Below, piece after piece: positions 20,501 through 35,500 of a stretch of 64,000 nt of DNA; positions within the stretch are counted from its first letter, which is position 1, and each line of letters starts with the position of its first letter. The position numbers were made by a program, and so were the translations under genes. Under the pieces are notes generated by a model. That model was not told the DNA's origin and ran no database searches. It saw only the letters and a program-made list of their open reading frames with translations. The stretch is from Prosthecobacter algae (GTDB lineage: Bacteria; Verrucomicrobiota; Verrucomicrobiia; Verrucomicrobiales; Verrucomicrobiaceae): positions 1-64,000 of the forward strand of contig NZ_BAABIA010000012.1 in NCBI RefSeq assembly GCF_039542385.1, read 5' to 3'.

Positions 20501-23500
20501 TGCCGTTTTCATCCGAGTCATCGTCAATGCCGGAATCCAGTCCCTGGCCTGGGAGGGATGTCCAGCCGTAGAGCGGTTTACCCTCGGCAAACTCAGAGGC
20601 CGGGATGTGCAGCAGGTAGGCACCGGCGGCCAGATTGCCAAAGAAGTAGATGCCTTCATTGGTCGTGACGGCTGTGGCCAGCGGGCTGGCGGTCTGCGGA
20701 TCTGCCGTGGAGGCAAATAGCTGTACCCGAACTCCGTTGACGCCTTCGCCACTGTCATACACCCCGTTCGCATTGGCATCCTGGAAGACGAGGTTGCCTA
20801 CGCCGACAGCATTCGGATTGGTCACGGCAAAACCAAAGTCCACCGTCAGGTCAAAGTTGTTGTCATCAAAGTCATCGTCCTGCGCATAAAGGCCGGTTTC
20901 CGTCGTGCCATTGGTCGGGCAGGCATCCACCGCTAGAGAAATGAGGCGGGTGCTCACGCCGTTGAGTGCCGGGGTGGCCTCATCCACGCCGTCTTCACCG
21001 CTGCTGTCATCGGCACTGCCCGTCTGGCTGCCCTGAACCGAAAGGGTGTTGTAAAGCGGGCGGCCAGCCGCGAATTCCGAAGCCGGAATGTGGACGATGT
21101 AGGTCCCGGAACTGAGGAAATCAAAGAAGTAACGACCGCCCTCTTCCGTGGTCGTCTGCGCCAGCGGAGTCGTCGTCCCAGGAGTCTGCGTGGAGCGATA
21201 GATCTCCACCCGCACGCCGTTCACACCTTCACCCGCATCGGCCACTCCGTTGGCATTGTTGTCGAGGAAAACCAGGTTGCCCACGCCCACCGGCGTCTGG
21301 AAACCAAAGTCCACGGTCAGGTCTACTGCCGAGTCATTGTCATTGTCACTCGTTCCATCCAGGCCGGTTTCACCGCTGGAGTCCGTCGGGGCCGCGCCAG
21401 GGAACAGACGGATCTCGGCCGTGCTCACGCCGTTGACTGCGGGGGTGCCTTCATTCACCCCATCTTCACCCACGTTGTCATCCCCTGCGAGGCCTTCATT
21501 GATGCTCACCTGCTGATACAGCGGCCCGGTCTGCGCGAACATGGCGGCTGGCACGTGGACGATGTAATTGCCCGGACGGATGAAATCAAAGAGGTAACGA
21601 CCGCCATTGGCAGACACCCGCGTGGCCAGCGGTGCATCGGTGCCAGGAATCTGGCCCGAGTTATAAAGCTGCAAGGTGATGCCATTGAGCCCCTCGCCCG
21701 GATCATAGCGGCCATTGGAGTTGCCATCGGCAAATACCAGGTTCCCCAGCGCCACAGGGCGGAAGAGGCCGATGTCCACGGTCAAGTCCGTATTGGCATC
21801 GTCTGCGTCATCGTCCGTAGCATCAAAGCCGGTTTCCGAGTTGGCATTGAGCGGCGCACTGTCGCGGGTCAAAATGATGCGGCCCGAGCTGATGCCCTCC
21901 ACCGTCGGTTGAAGATTGTCCACTGAGTCTTCCCCCTGGTCATCGTCCCCGGCCTGCACGCCTTCCAGGCTGAAGAGACCACGCAGCACACCGGTGGACT
22001 GGAACTGCTGTGCCGGAAGATGGACAAAGTACTGGGCCTGCCACAGGCCGGTGAAGAGATACTTGCCCCCGTTTGCCGTCAGCGTGGTGGCCAGCGGCTG
22101 GTCAACACCGGGAGTCTGGCCCCAGTAGTAAAGCTGGACCACGGCATTGTCTATGCCCTCGCCCAGGTCAAAGCGGCGGCTGCCATTGAGGTCATTAAAG
22201 ACGAGGTTGCCGATGCCCATCACACCGGGCTCCACAAAGCCAAAATCCACCGTCATGTCGCCGTTGGCATCCACCGTGTAGTCATCCACCTCACCGCCAG
22301 AGCCGATCTCCGCGCCCGTCTGTGCATTGCCCAGAGGCTCCGTGCCAGGGGTCAGCGTGATGATGGGGCTGACCACTTCCGTGAAGTTGCCGCCCGGCTG
22401 CTGCCCGTTGTCATCGTTGTCCGTCTGGTCGTCGTTGATCGAGGTGATCGGGCTGCTGAAGCCGGAGCCTGCCAGCGGCAGTCCCTGGCCGAAGTTCAGC
22501 GCCGGAATTTTGAGCTGATAACGCCCCGGAGTCTGGCCGGAGAAGTAATAGACGCCACGCTCGTCGGTGAAGGTCCAGCCCATGCGGAACTCCGCACCAT
22601 TTGCCGTCTCGCCATCCAGGTCGCGCCACAGCTCCACACGCACACCTGGGATGCCACGCTCGCCGGCATCGCGGCGGCCATTGGCATTGAGGTCGTTCCA
22701 AACCAGGCTGCCCACGGAAACCGAATCTGGCAACTGCACAAAAGGACGACCAAAGGCGAGGTCACGCGGGCCGGACCAAATCTCATTGTTAGGCCCGGGG
22801 GGTGAAGGAATAGGCGCTTCGAAAATATGGACGGTGCCGTTAGGCGCACCAGCAGGATCAATCTCCACCACAGCCCCAGTGGCAAAGGTGCCGCCGAGCA
22901 CGGGCTTGGCCCAATTGTAACCTGCCACATAGAGCTTGCCCGTTCCGGGGTTCATCTCGATGTCGCGGGCTTCCACAGATCCCACGCCTGCGGAGCTCAT
23001 GGACGCCACCAGTTGAGGCTCGCCTGGAGCGCCGGGCTGGGTGAGGTCCACCTTGAAGATTTCATCGTCCAAACGATTCGCGCCGTAGAGGGTGCTGCCG
23101 TGGATATCGATACCCGAGATGATGGAAACTGGTTCGCCACCAGGCACCATGTTGACCAACTGGGTGTCCGTCACGATCACATTCAAGAGGCTGCCAGTGG
23201 TGGTGCTGTAACGGCGCACTTCCCGCACCGTTCCATCCAGAATGACGGCATAAAGATTCCCGTCTGGCCCAAAGTTCACATCCTGGATGCCCGCCTGGCT
23301 GATGAAGGTGTGGGGAGCCAGGCCCATGGGCATGCCCGGGCTGGCTGAGAGAGGGCCCTGGAACTTGACGATGCGGCGGCCATTGAGGTCCACCACATAG
23401 AAGTTGCCGTCTGGCCCGATGGCAAAGGCTTCGATGAAGCTGACATTCGCCGTCGTATTCAACAGCACAGCACCGAGGTCCACCCCTGCTGGGCTGATCT

Positions 23501-26500
23501 TGCGCAGATTGCTAGCGCCAAAGTGGGCGACGTACCAGTTCCCATCCGGGCCCATTTCAATGCTGTAAGGCACGTCAAAAGGATTGCCATCACCCTGGTT
23601 ATGGCTGTTGCCAAAGGGGTGATGGAAGTTGCCCTGGAACCGCCGTGCATTCGGATCATAAACCTGAATGCTGTCATCCTGCGTGGCCGAGACGTAAGCC
23701 GTCGGCAGCACATTGCAGAGGCCAAAGTCCAGTGTGCTGTCCGTGTAACCGTTGTCAGAGCTCTCACTGCCGGGGCTAAGGGTGACCACCGGGCTGTAAA
23801 GAGAACCGCCCGCAGGCTGATGGCCGTTGTCATCATTATCCACCCGATTATCTGCCAGCACGGTGCTGCTGCTGGACAGCGGGTGCGACTGAGGCGGCGT
23901 GGGGATGCGGACGTAATACTTGCCTGGAGCCAGAGAAGAGAAGGCATACAGGCCGCCACCGGCCGTCACCAGGGTGCGCAGTCGCACATCATCCGTGCCG
24001 CCGATCACCTGATCTGCACCGACGGACCAGAGCTCCAAAGTCACTCCGTCCAGCCCAGGTTCGCCAGCATCGCGCAGGCCATTGTCATTGGTGTCCTGGA
24101 AGACCAGGTTGCCCAGGCCCATGCCACGGAAGAGGCCGAAGTCGAGGGTGAAGTCCGTATCGGCATCGCCATCGTCCACAGTGGGTTCGGTACCGATGCC
24201 CAGTTGCACCACGGGGCTGAAGATCGTGGTCCCTGCGCCACCGGGTTGCGAGGCTGCGTTGTTGTCATGGTCGATGCCATTGTCCAAGGCCACTGGGCTG
24301 CCACCGGACAGCGGGCTTGTCACCGGCGGCACCAGACGCACATAGTAGTAACCAGGGGCTAGGCCATTGAAGGCATAGGCTCCGCTGGCGGGCGTCGTCA
24401 GCGTCGTACCCACCTGGGCATCCGCATTCAGGCCACTGCCGCCGATGGCACGATCCGCCCCGGCAGACCAAAGTTGCAGGCTGGCACCTTCGATACCGGG
24501 CTCACCACCATCGCGGATGCCGTTTAGGTTCACATCATTGAACACCAAGTTGCCCAAGGACAATCCACGTGCGGCCAGGCTGTAGGCCCGCAGGGTGGAG
24601 CACCCATAGGAGTCCGTGACGTTGACCGTGAACAGCGCCGTCGTGGAGGTCGTGGCCTTGCCCTGGATCGTTCCCGTGGAGGTCAGGTTCAGCCCGGGAG
24701 GCAGAGATCCCGATTCGATCACCCAGAGGTAAGGTCCCGAGCCGCCCGTGGCCGTCAGCGTCTGGGTGTAGGTCGTATCCAGGTAGGCCGCAGGCAGCGT
24801 CTCTGGAGTCACCGTGATCGTTGGGCAGGTGCTGCGGATGACAAAAGCCCGCGTGGTGGAGCAGCCGCAGGAGTCCGTGACACGGGCGGTGAAGGAGCTG
24901 TCCACCGAAGCCGACGGCACGCCAGAAAGGCTGCCTGAGGCCGAAAGGGACACGCCCGGAGGCAGGGCACCGGCAGCCACCGTCCAGGTGTAAGGAGCCA
25001 GACCGTCAGAGGCCTCAAGCACCTGCAAGTAGCTCTGCCCCACCGCCGCATCCTGCAGGGTGGTGGTCACAATGGAAACCGGGGCACAAGTGACCGGGAT
25101 GGAGTAATTGGCGACAGCGGCACACCCGCTGGCATCCGTGGCCTTCAGGGTAAAGCTCTGGGAATTGTTCCCGCACAAAGGCGTGCCGATGATCTTGGCC
25201 TGCGGGCTAGTGCTGCCATTGGTGGAGATGACCTGGAGGTTGCGGATGGATGCAACGGTCGTTCCCAGTCCCAGCACCGTGGTATTCAGCACCGCAGTGG
25301 CCTTGATGCGCAGCTTGGCCGCACCCGTCACCACAGTGCCGGGGGTGTTAAAGGTCAGGTTCACCGTGCCACTCGTCACGCCCGTGCCCAGGAGGCCCAG
25401 AAGGTTGACCAGCGTGCCGGACGATTGCGAAGCGATGGCGTTCCCTGCCCCGTCGAGCAACTCTATGGTAAATGTGGGCAGGATGCCCAGGCCAGACTGT
25501 AGGAGGCCATTGCTGCCATCCACCAGGAAGCTCACCGTGTAGCGGGTGTTGGGTTCGAGCTCAATCGCTGCGCCCGGCTTGTTAAAGTTGGCTGTGGCCT
25601 CCCAGCTCGATGTGATCGCCGTGCCCACGCCCAGCCAACCCAGCAGGCTAGAGGAATTGTTGCTCACCTGGAATTTCAGGGCTGAACCATCCAGGCTCAC
25701 TCTGGAACCACTTTCAGTTAGGCCAATGCCCAGCAGGCCAATGCTCACCCCGCCCGTGGCCTTCAAATTCCAGAAGCCCACATCCACAGGCCCCGCTGTA
25801 CCACCGAGAGCCAGAGTCAGCAGGCCACCGTTCGGGGGATCCACCGTCACCGAACCAGCGGGAGAAAAGATGCTTTCATAGGCGGTGCCAGATCCCACGA
25901 TCTTGTTGTCCCCGTGCACCAGTTGCAGGCCCTGCGGCAGGCTGCCATTCACCACGCTCCAGTTATAGGAACCGCTGCCGCCCGAGGCGGTCAAAGTCGT
26001 GTCATAAGCTGCCGCCACCGTGCCCGGAGGCAAGGTGGAAGGACTCATGGTAATGACCGGGCAACTGATGGCCAAAGTCAGGTTGGTTTCCTGCACGCAA
26101 GCCCCGGAATCCGTGATGCGAACGGTGAAAGTATAACTGCCGGAGCTGCCCGCAGCCGGGGTGCCCGCCAGGGTGCCATCCGCAGCCAAAGTGACGCCCG
26201 AGGGCAGAGCACCACCGGCCAGCACCCAAGTATACGGGGCCGTGCCTCCGCTCGCCGTCAGCATCTGTGAATAAGGCACATTCGCCGTGCCTGTGGGCAG
26301 CGAAGCCGGGGCCACCTGTAGCACCGGGCAGGCCACGGGAACGGTGTAGCTGCGGGTGGCGACACAACTGCGGCCATCGGTGGCGGTGATGGTGAAGGAG
26401 TAACTACCTGAAGAGGCCGTGACCGTGCCGGAAAGCTGGCCGGAAGGAGAAAGCACCATACCTGGAGGCAGGGCACCCGCCGTCACCGCCCAGGAGTAGG

Positions 26501-29500
26501 GGATATTGCCGTTGGTCGCCGTCAGCGTCTGGGCATAGGCGGAACCCTGCCCTGCCGCAGGCAGGCTAGCAGGGGAAATGGCGATGGAGGGGCAGGTCAC
26601 CGCCAGGACGTAGGCACGGGTGCTGGTGCAGCCCACATTGTCCGTCGCACGCAGGACCACTGCGTAGTTTCCAGGCACCGCTGCTGGCGTGCCGCTGAGG
26701 CTGCCATCTGCAGACAAGGCCATCCCGGCGGGCAGACTGCCTGTGGAAATCGAGAACCGATAAGGTCCCGTGCCACCCACAGCCGTGATCGTCTGGGCTG
26801 GGTAAGCGGCGAACTGTTGAGCGGCGGGCAGGACCGAAGGCGAGATCGTCAACGCGGCACATTGCACCGTAAAATTGTAGGACCGTGCACCCACGCAGCC
26901 TGCGGAATCTACCACGCTGACGGTCACATTGGTCGTGCCAGCATTTGCGGTCGTCGTGCCGCTGATGACCCCTGCTGGAGAGAGGTTCAAGCCCGCTGGC
27001 AAGCTGCCGGAGGTGAGGCTCCAGGTGTAAGGGGCCGTGCCACCTGTGGCGGTGAGAGTCTGGCTCGGATAAGCCACCAAACGTGTGGCAGCAGGAAGCG
27101 TCACCGGCGCAATGGCCAGCGTGCCGCAAGTCACGGTGAGCTGATAAGCACGGCCACCGATGGTGCCCGATGAGTCGCTGGCCCGAACATGGAACGTGTA
27201 GTTTCCGGGGGCTGATGTGGGCGTGCCAACCAGGGCACCCGTGGCTGCATCCACACTCAGCCCCTGCGGCAGGCCTTGATTGCCCGTCTGCGTCGCCTGG
27301 TAGCGGGCCTGGATTTCAGCCAGCGACAACGCACGACCATAGATGAGAACCTCGTCCACCCCGCCCTTCCAGGCCCCATCGGAGGCGCCACCACCGATCA
27401 GCAGCGAAGTGCTGCTGTGCGTGATGCTGCCCACAAAGCTGCTGCTGGCCTGCAACACACCGTTCACATAGATCCGCATCTGGCTGCCATCAAAGGTGGC
27501 CACCACATGCTGCCAGACACCGGCGGTCAGCGTGGTCGTCACCCGGTTGCTGCTGCGGTTGTTCAGCCAGAAGCCAAAGGTGTTATCCGCCCCTAGCTGC
27601 CCCAGGCCGTAACCGTCCGTCCCGAGGGCGGAGGTCGTTTTGGAAATCACGCTGCCATTGGCGTTCATCGGGTAGGTCGGGTTCACCCAGGCCTCCAGCG
27701 TCAGCAGCGCCGGGCGCAGCGTTTCAGAGTCGGCCACGGCCACCACATCATCCACCCCGTCAAAGACAAAGGCCTTGCCGATGCGCCCGGTCCCGTAGCT
27801 GGTGCCGGCAAGGGCCGAGCCAGCATCGGTCCCGATGATCGTGCCGGAACTCGCTTCCGCAGGCCACCAGGCCAGCACTCCGGAAGGCACCGCCGGAGAC
27901 ACGCTCCAGGCGTAAGGGGCACTGCCGCCGCTGGCGACCAAGCTCTGCGTGTAAGGCAGATATTGGGTGGCGGATGGCAGCGTCTCGGGGCTGATGGCGA
28001 TGACCCCCTGGGTCACCTTCAAGGTGTAGCTGCGGACGCCGAAGCAGCCCGTGGCATCCGTAGCGCGCACGACAAAACTATAGTCACCCAGGAAGGCCCC
28101 GGACGATATCGTGCCGGACAGCAGACCGGCTGGCGAAAGCGTGAGCCCCTCTGGCAGGCTGCCCATGCTCAGAGTATAATTGTAGGGGGTGCTGCCACCG
28201 GTGGCGCTCAGATTCACCGAATAGGCGACGTTTCGCGTCGCGGCCCCCAGCACGCCAGGATTCACTACAATGGAAGGGCAGGCACGGAAGCCAAAGTCCA
28301 GCGTGTTCTCCGCATTCGTGCTGCCCGCACTGCCGGGCTCCGTGGCAGCGGTGAGCGTGAACTCAGGGCTGAAAACCGCCGTGCCCACACCGCCGGGCTG
28401 CAGGCCATTGCTGTCATTGTCTTCGCCATTGTCATTCTGGTCCGCCACCGGACTGGCCAGGGGATAGGTGGAGCTCGGAGTCGGGATGCGCAGGCGATAA
28501 ATACCGGGGCGGTAGGCCAGCAGGTTGTAAACACCACTGCCGTTGGTCGTCGTGGTCGCCACGACTTCATCCGCCTGGTTCAGCAACTGCACGGTGAGAC
28601 CGCTGATGCCGATTTCAGCCGTGCTATCATACACACCGTCGTTGTTTGTATCGGCCCAGACCTGATTACCGACGGTGATGCCGCTGAAGAGACCGAAGTC
28701 CACACTGAGATCCGAGTCCGCACTGTCATCACCATCGTTCACCGGCTCCAGGCCCGAGGTCAGCGTGACGACGGGACTGAACAGAGGTGTCCCCTGCCCA
28801 CCGGGCTGGCTGCCGTTGTTGTCATTGTTCACCTGGTTGTCGAGCGCCACCGGAGTCCCCCCGGTCAGGGGCAGTCCGGAGGGCGGCGTCACCTTCACCA
28901 CATAGCGTCCTTCGGCGAGATTGGAGAATTGGTAGTTGCCCGTCGTCGAGGTCGTGGTGCTGGTGATAAAGACGTCGTCCTCATTGCCTGCCGTGAGATC
29001 CACACTGCTGTAAAGCTGCACCGTGACGCCGCTGCGGCCGAGTTCGTTGCCGTCCTTGAGGCCGTTGTTGTTGGCATCCGTCCACACCTGGTTGCCGATG
29101 GCCAGATTGTTGGCGGAGGAAAGCTGGCAGAGGGACACAAAATCCGCCACCACCGGTCCGCTGCTGGAGCCGCCGCTGAGCACAAAATTCGCCGTATCCA
29201 ATTGGGAAGCCGTGGCCGCTGCCGCCACACGGAAACGCCAGGTGAACTGCCGCCACTGCGGCTGGGCCCCGTTCGCCACAGCCTCGGACCAGCTATTGTA
29301 ATCGGCCGATGTGAACTTGCTCAGAGAGGTGCCCGTCACCGGGAATCCGCAGCATTGCAGTTCACCGACGGCTGAGGCCGTCATCTCCGCCTGGGAGACT
29401 GTGTATTGCTGGTAGATGCCAGGAGTGCTGCCCGTGATGACCTGGAAGACCGGAGCATTGGCACCCAGGTTCCAGATGATGGAGGCATCCGCCGCGCTGG

Positions 29501-32500
29501 CATTCGCCGCCCAGACGGAAAGCTGGTACTCACGGCCCGGCTGCAGCACCGTGCCCCAGCCTGCGCCGCCTGCCGCACGCACACTGACGCCTGAGCTGGT
29601 GCCCTGGAGCAGCATGTGACGGCTGCCATGGCGTGACTTGAAGCTTTCCACCCAGGACACCCGGGACCCGCTGCCTGCTGCCTGGATCTGCACTCGCTGC
29701 ACCGGCTCGCCCAGGCCACTGCTCCCATTGACGCCGTTCACCCACTGGTAGGCATTGATGCCCGTCCCCAGTCCGGTGCCCGCGCCATTGTAACCCTGCA
29801 CGCTGAGGGCCGTGCCTGTGCTGTTGGGTTGCTGCTGAAACTCGAAGCTCGGATTGTCAATCAGGTTGGTGACATAGCAGGCATCCAGGTTGGCAAAGCC
29901 AAAGTCCACGGTGGAATCCATGTCAGGGCCATCGCCATCGGCTGCCGTATCCGGCTCGCCCGCAGGAGTCAGCACAATGATGGGGCTCACCACCTGGGTG
30001 CCGCTGCCCGCCGGCTGGATGGCATTGCTGTCATTGTTCACGCCGTTGTCCAGATTCACACCGCCCGTGCTCACCGCCGGAAAGTGCAGCGGTGCCGTCG
30101 GCATGCGCACATAGTAGCTGCCAGGCACCAGCAGGGTGAACTGGTAGAAGCCGTTGGCATCGGTAAAGACATCCACGGCCGCCTTCACGTCGTCGCCGCT
30201 GCCGTTGTTGCGGACGCCATCGTTGCCGACCGACCACAGCTCCATGCGCAGGCCAGCGATGCCGCTTTCGCCCGCCTGGCGCAGGCCGTCATTGTTCATG
30301 TCTGCCCACACCTGATTGCCCAGCGCCAGGCTGCGTGCCGACATGGCAAAGCTGCGAGTCACCTGGCATCCGGCCGCATCCACAGCCCGCACCGTGAAGC
30401 TGGCACTACCCGTGAGTGAAGGAGTGCCAGTGATGACACCCGCAGGGCTGAGGTTCAGCCCCGTTGGCAGGCTTCCTGAAGAAAGGGCCCAGGTCAGCGT
30501 GCTGCTGGCACCGCTGGCCGTCAGCGTCTGGTTATAAGCCACGCCCAGATAGGCATCTGGAAGGCTGCTGGTGGTGATGGCCAACGGTGGGCAAACAGGC
30601 CCCAGGGTGTAAGCCCGTGTGCCTGCGCAGCCGGAAGAATCGCTGGCACGGATGGTGAAGTTGGAAGTGACATTGCTGGTGGGCGTACCGCTGATCACAC
30701 CCGTGGCCGTGTTCAGGCTCAGGCCCGCAGGCAGGCTGCCGCTGGCCACCGCCCAGGTGTAGGTCTGCCACTCGGTGACAGCCTTCGATGCGAAGCCCGG
30801 GCCCGACCAATACAGCCGCGCCACTGCACCACCGCCGTTTTCATAGAACTCGAATTTGACAGGCACCTCTGCCCCACCGGTGAGATTCACGGCTGCCGCA
30901 TAATTGGTTGGGGACTGGTCCCGCCACTGGTCGATCACCAGCACATTGTTCACCCACAGGCGGATGCCGTCATCACTCGTCGTCCTGAAGGTGTAAGAGC
31001 CGGTGGATGGCGGCACCAGCTTGCCTGTCCAGCGCACGGAGAAGACATTGTTAGGCAGCAGCGGGTCCGGCGAGCCGCTGCCCCAGTCAAAGTCGATCGC
31101 CGCATCCTTGCGGGTCAGCAGCAGGGTATTGAAGTTCAGCCCAGAGTAATATTCGCCCGTCAGCCCGATCACAGGCAGGGCGGTCAATGCCTGGCTATAG
31201 GCAGTGCCGACCGTGGCACTCGCCAGAGTCTCGGGGTTCACCGTCACAGCCGAGCAGCCGGCATTGAGGGTGTAGGCACGGGTGCCTTCGCAGCCCTTCC
31301 AGTCCACCGCACGGACGGTAAAGGTGGCAGTGCTGGAATTGGCCAGAATGCCGCTGATGACACCCGTGGTGGCATTCAAAGACAGCCCGGTAGGCAGTGA
31401 CCCACTGGCCACCGTCCATTGATACGATGTCCACTCCGTGACCGATTTCATCGCGAAGGATGGGCCGGACCAGTCCAGCGCAGCCACGGCATCGCCGCCG
31501 CGCTCATAGTACTCCATGCGCACATTCACCGGCATACCGCCCGTCAGGCTCACCGTGGCCGTGTAAGCCGTCGCACCCTGGTCGATCCAACGGTCAATCA
31601 CCAACACGTTGTTCACCCACAGGCGCACCCCGTCATCTGCCGTGGCGCGGAAGGTGTAGCTGCCCGTCGAAGGTGGCAGAACGGCACCCGTCCAGCGAAT
31701 CGAAAATCCGTCCACGGAAATGACCGGATCTGGCGAACCGCCACCCCACGCAAAGTTCACCGCCGCATCCTGACGAGTCAGCGCCAGGGTCTCAAAGTTC
31801 ATGCCCAGGAAATACTCGCCCTTCAACCCGCTGGGCAGATCGCTCGTCAAGGTCTGGCTGTAAGAAGTCCCCGCCATGCCTGGAGACAGCGTCGTCGGGG
31901 AAATAGTAACCGGTGAGCATCCGACCGCCACGCTGTAATTCTTCGTCCCCACACAACCATTCGCATCGGTGGCCGCAACGACGATGCTGGCTGGAGCCGT
32001 CACCGTGGTGGTGCCACTGATGACACCGCCTGGACTCAAGGTCAGCCCCGCAGGAAGTTCACCCGAGACCAACGCATAAGTATAACTAGAAGCACCGCCA
32101 GAAGCCGTCAGCGTTTGCGAATAAGGGCTGCCCACGATCACCGGCGCCAGGATCGCGGGCGAGATCGTAATGACCGGGCAGACTTTGAACGTCATCGTGG
32201 CGGTGCCCAGGCAGCCATTCGCATCGGTCGCACGGAAGGTGATGGCCGTGCCTGCACCATTGCCCGTTGTTGGCAGGCCGCTTAACACCCCGGTTTCGGC
32301 ATTCAGTGTTAGGCCAGCCGGCAGAGTGCCCACGCTGACAGCCCAGGTGTAAGGCGCGGTGCCGTTGGTGGCCGTCAGCGTTTGGTTATACTCCACGCCC
32401 ACAGCAGCAGCAGGCAGGCTGCCCGGAGTCACCGTCAGGGTTGGGCAGACCGGTGTGAGCACGTAGGCACGGGTGCCGCGACAGCCGTTCGTATCCGTTG

Positions 32501-35500
32501 CTGTCAGGGTAAAGCTGGCAGGCGCGAGGCTCGTCGCCACCCCGGTGATCCTGCCCGTGCTGACATTCAGCGTCAGCCCGGCAGGCAGGTTCCCCGTTCC
32601 CACGGCATAAAGATAAGGAGCCGCCCCGCTGCTGGCGGTGACAGTCTGGTCATAGGCAGCACCCAGCACAGGAGCAGGGAGCGTGCTCGGGCTCAGATTG
32701 ATCACCGGGCAAACACGCAGCACCAGAGTGCGGGAAACCTGACAGCCATTCGCATCCGTGGCACGGAAGACCAGGGAAACTCCAGCTCCGTTCCCAGTCG
32801 TGGGAGTTCCGCTGAGACGGCCTGTGGCTGGAACCAGGGTCAGGCCAGTAGGCAGCGTGCCCGAAGTGATGTCCCAGATGTAGGGGCCCGTACCTCCGCT
32901 AGCGGCCAGCGTTTGGTCATAGAAAGCCCCCACCGAGGCGGCGGGCAACGTGCTGGTGCTAACCGTCAAAGCGGGACAGGAGGGCGTGAGGGTGTAGGCC
33001 CGGCTGCCCAGGCAACCACTTGCATCCGTCGCCCGGATGGTAAACGAAGCTGCCGTGGTGCTGTTCGGGATACCCGTGAGCACGCCGCTGTCGGCATTCA
33101 GCGTCGCCCAGGCGGGCAGCGCACCCGCCGAAACGGCAAAGATGTAGGGGGCTGTGCCGCCGCTGGCCGTAAAGGTCTGCGTGTAACTTGCACCCGTCAC
33201 CGCAGAAGCAGCCGTGACCGGATTCACCGTGATGGATGGGCACTGCACCGTGATCTGGTAGTCTTCCACCTCGCCCTGCCCATGGGAACCTACGGACGGG
33301 ATGCCAGGGAGTGAGCTGAGGCGCAGGCGCAGCCCCAGGGGCGTGCCACGCACGGCTGTGCCCGGAACATTCACAGTGAAGGTGCGGGACTGCACGCTGC
33401 TGCTTGTCGTCACCATCGTCTCTGCGATGACCTGCTCATTGCTGCCATTCAGCGCCCCATCATTATTCCAATCCACCCAGGCTGAAAAATAAGCCGTCGC
33501 ACCGGTGTTGTTAAAGAGGTTCAACGTCACGGAGCTGCTGGCACCGGAGGCAAAGGCAGGCAGCGCCGAGTCTTCATCGTCTGTTCCCACGGCATCGTCT
33601 CCCGTGGCCGTTGCATTGGCCGGATTGGCCGTTTCGGAATCCGTCGCGTTGGTGCCGATGCGCAGGCCGGCACTCACCACACTGCTGGCGCTGCCCAGCA
33701 CGGACAAATCGCCAAAGTCCACAGGTGCGGCCAGCAGGGCCACCAGATAGTCTTCCACTTCACCGATACCGGCGCTGCCCGTCGGGGCCACACTGCTGAC
33801 GGTGGACAAGCGAAAGCGCATCCCGGCCATCCCCGGCGTCAGTCCCGCTGGCACCGTGATGCTGATGTTCTGCGTCACCCCGTTGGTGCCGTTGGCGACG
33901 ATGCGGTTGGTGATCACCTGCTCCCCAGCATCGGTGAGGTCGCCATCCAGATCTGCATCCAGCCAGGCATTCAGGAAAACCGTGCCGCCTGAAGTGTTGA
34001 GAAGCTTGACCGGAATCGTGACCGTGCTGCCCGCCGTTAAGCTCGCTGGCATGGTCACGCCGTCTTCGTCATCAATGTCATCAATGTCGTCTCCGTTCGC
34101 GTAAAGATTGCTGCGGGGACGGGATTCGGTGTCCACTTCGTTGCCCAGGCGCACCGTGGTACTCCAGGTGCTGCTGGCAGCACCAAAGCCGACATAGTCA
34201 CCAAAGTCCTGCGTGGAGGCTTCGCAGTCGGAAAAGGCCACGGCATGGGGGCCGTCCAGGCTGGTGGTCAGCTTCCGCAGCAGGCTGCCTGCGGCCGAAA
34301 AGACATCCAGCTCATTCTCGCCATAGTCCACCACATACAGGTTGCCATCCGGGCCCCATTTGATCCCCGTGTAGGGATTGGAGCCTGAATCCAGCGTCAC
34401 AAACGTGCTGCGGGTTCCGCCTGGCAGGCTGATCGCATCCACCCGCCCATTGCTGGCGTTGTTGTTGCGCACGTTGACATAAAGGCGGCCGTCCGGGCCC
34501 CAGGCCAGCCCGCGCGGATACTCACCGGCAGGCCAGGTGGCGATGACTGAAAGCAGGGTGCCACTGCTGTTGTACTGGCGCAGCGAGCCGCCGGAAATGT
34601 TTTGCGTGACGTAAAGATTCCCTTCCTCATCGAACACCAGACCCGCCGGGCTGCTGGTGCTGAGGACGGTGCCCAGCACCTCGCCGGTCGTCTGGTTAAA
34701 CCGCAGCACATTGCCCGCATTTTGGTTCGCAATGTAAATGCTGGAGTCCAGCGCCACTGCCATCTGATACGGAAAGTTCAACCCACGACCCGCAGGCACC
34801 AGCGTGCTGATGAGGGCTCCGGTAAATGGATTGTGCTTGGTGATGGTGTTGCTGGATCCATTGGCCACCAGCAGGGTGTTGTCGCTCACGCGATACCCAT
34901 AGTTAGGCGAACCGAGACCTGAGGGCGTCCAGGTCGCCAGATGCGAACCGTCCGTCCCGCTGAAGCGGCTGATGGTGTTATTGTTGTAGTTCACCACCAC
35001 GACGGCAAATTCCGGACAGGCGCTGGTGACGCTCACCAGATGGTCCTCTACCTCGCCGATGCCACTGGCGCTGGCGCTGCCGGGGCTCGAAGTGGAAGTC
35101 AGCCGCACACGCGCACCGACCATGCCTTCCATCGCAGCCACAGGCACGGTGAAGTTGATCACGCGGTTCACGTTGTTCGTTCCATTCGCAATGGAGACAT
35201 TGGTAGCCACCTGCTCGGTGCTACTCAGCGTGCCGTCGCCGTTCCAGTCCATCCACATGTTCAGGTAGGCGGTGGATCCACGGGTGTTGGTCACACGCAC
35301 CGTCGCCGTTCCCGCCTTGCCCTGCACCAGGGAACTGAAGGTGACGCCGTCTTCATCGTCACTGCCGAAGGTGTCGTCCCCGCTGGCAATGTTGTCGGCG
35401 ATGCTGCTGCCTTCCGCATCGACCAAGGTGCCAATGCGAAGGCGGCTGTTCACGGTGCTGCTGGCATTGCTAAACAGGCTGTAGTCACCAAAGTCCGAGG

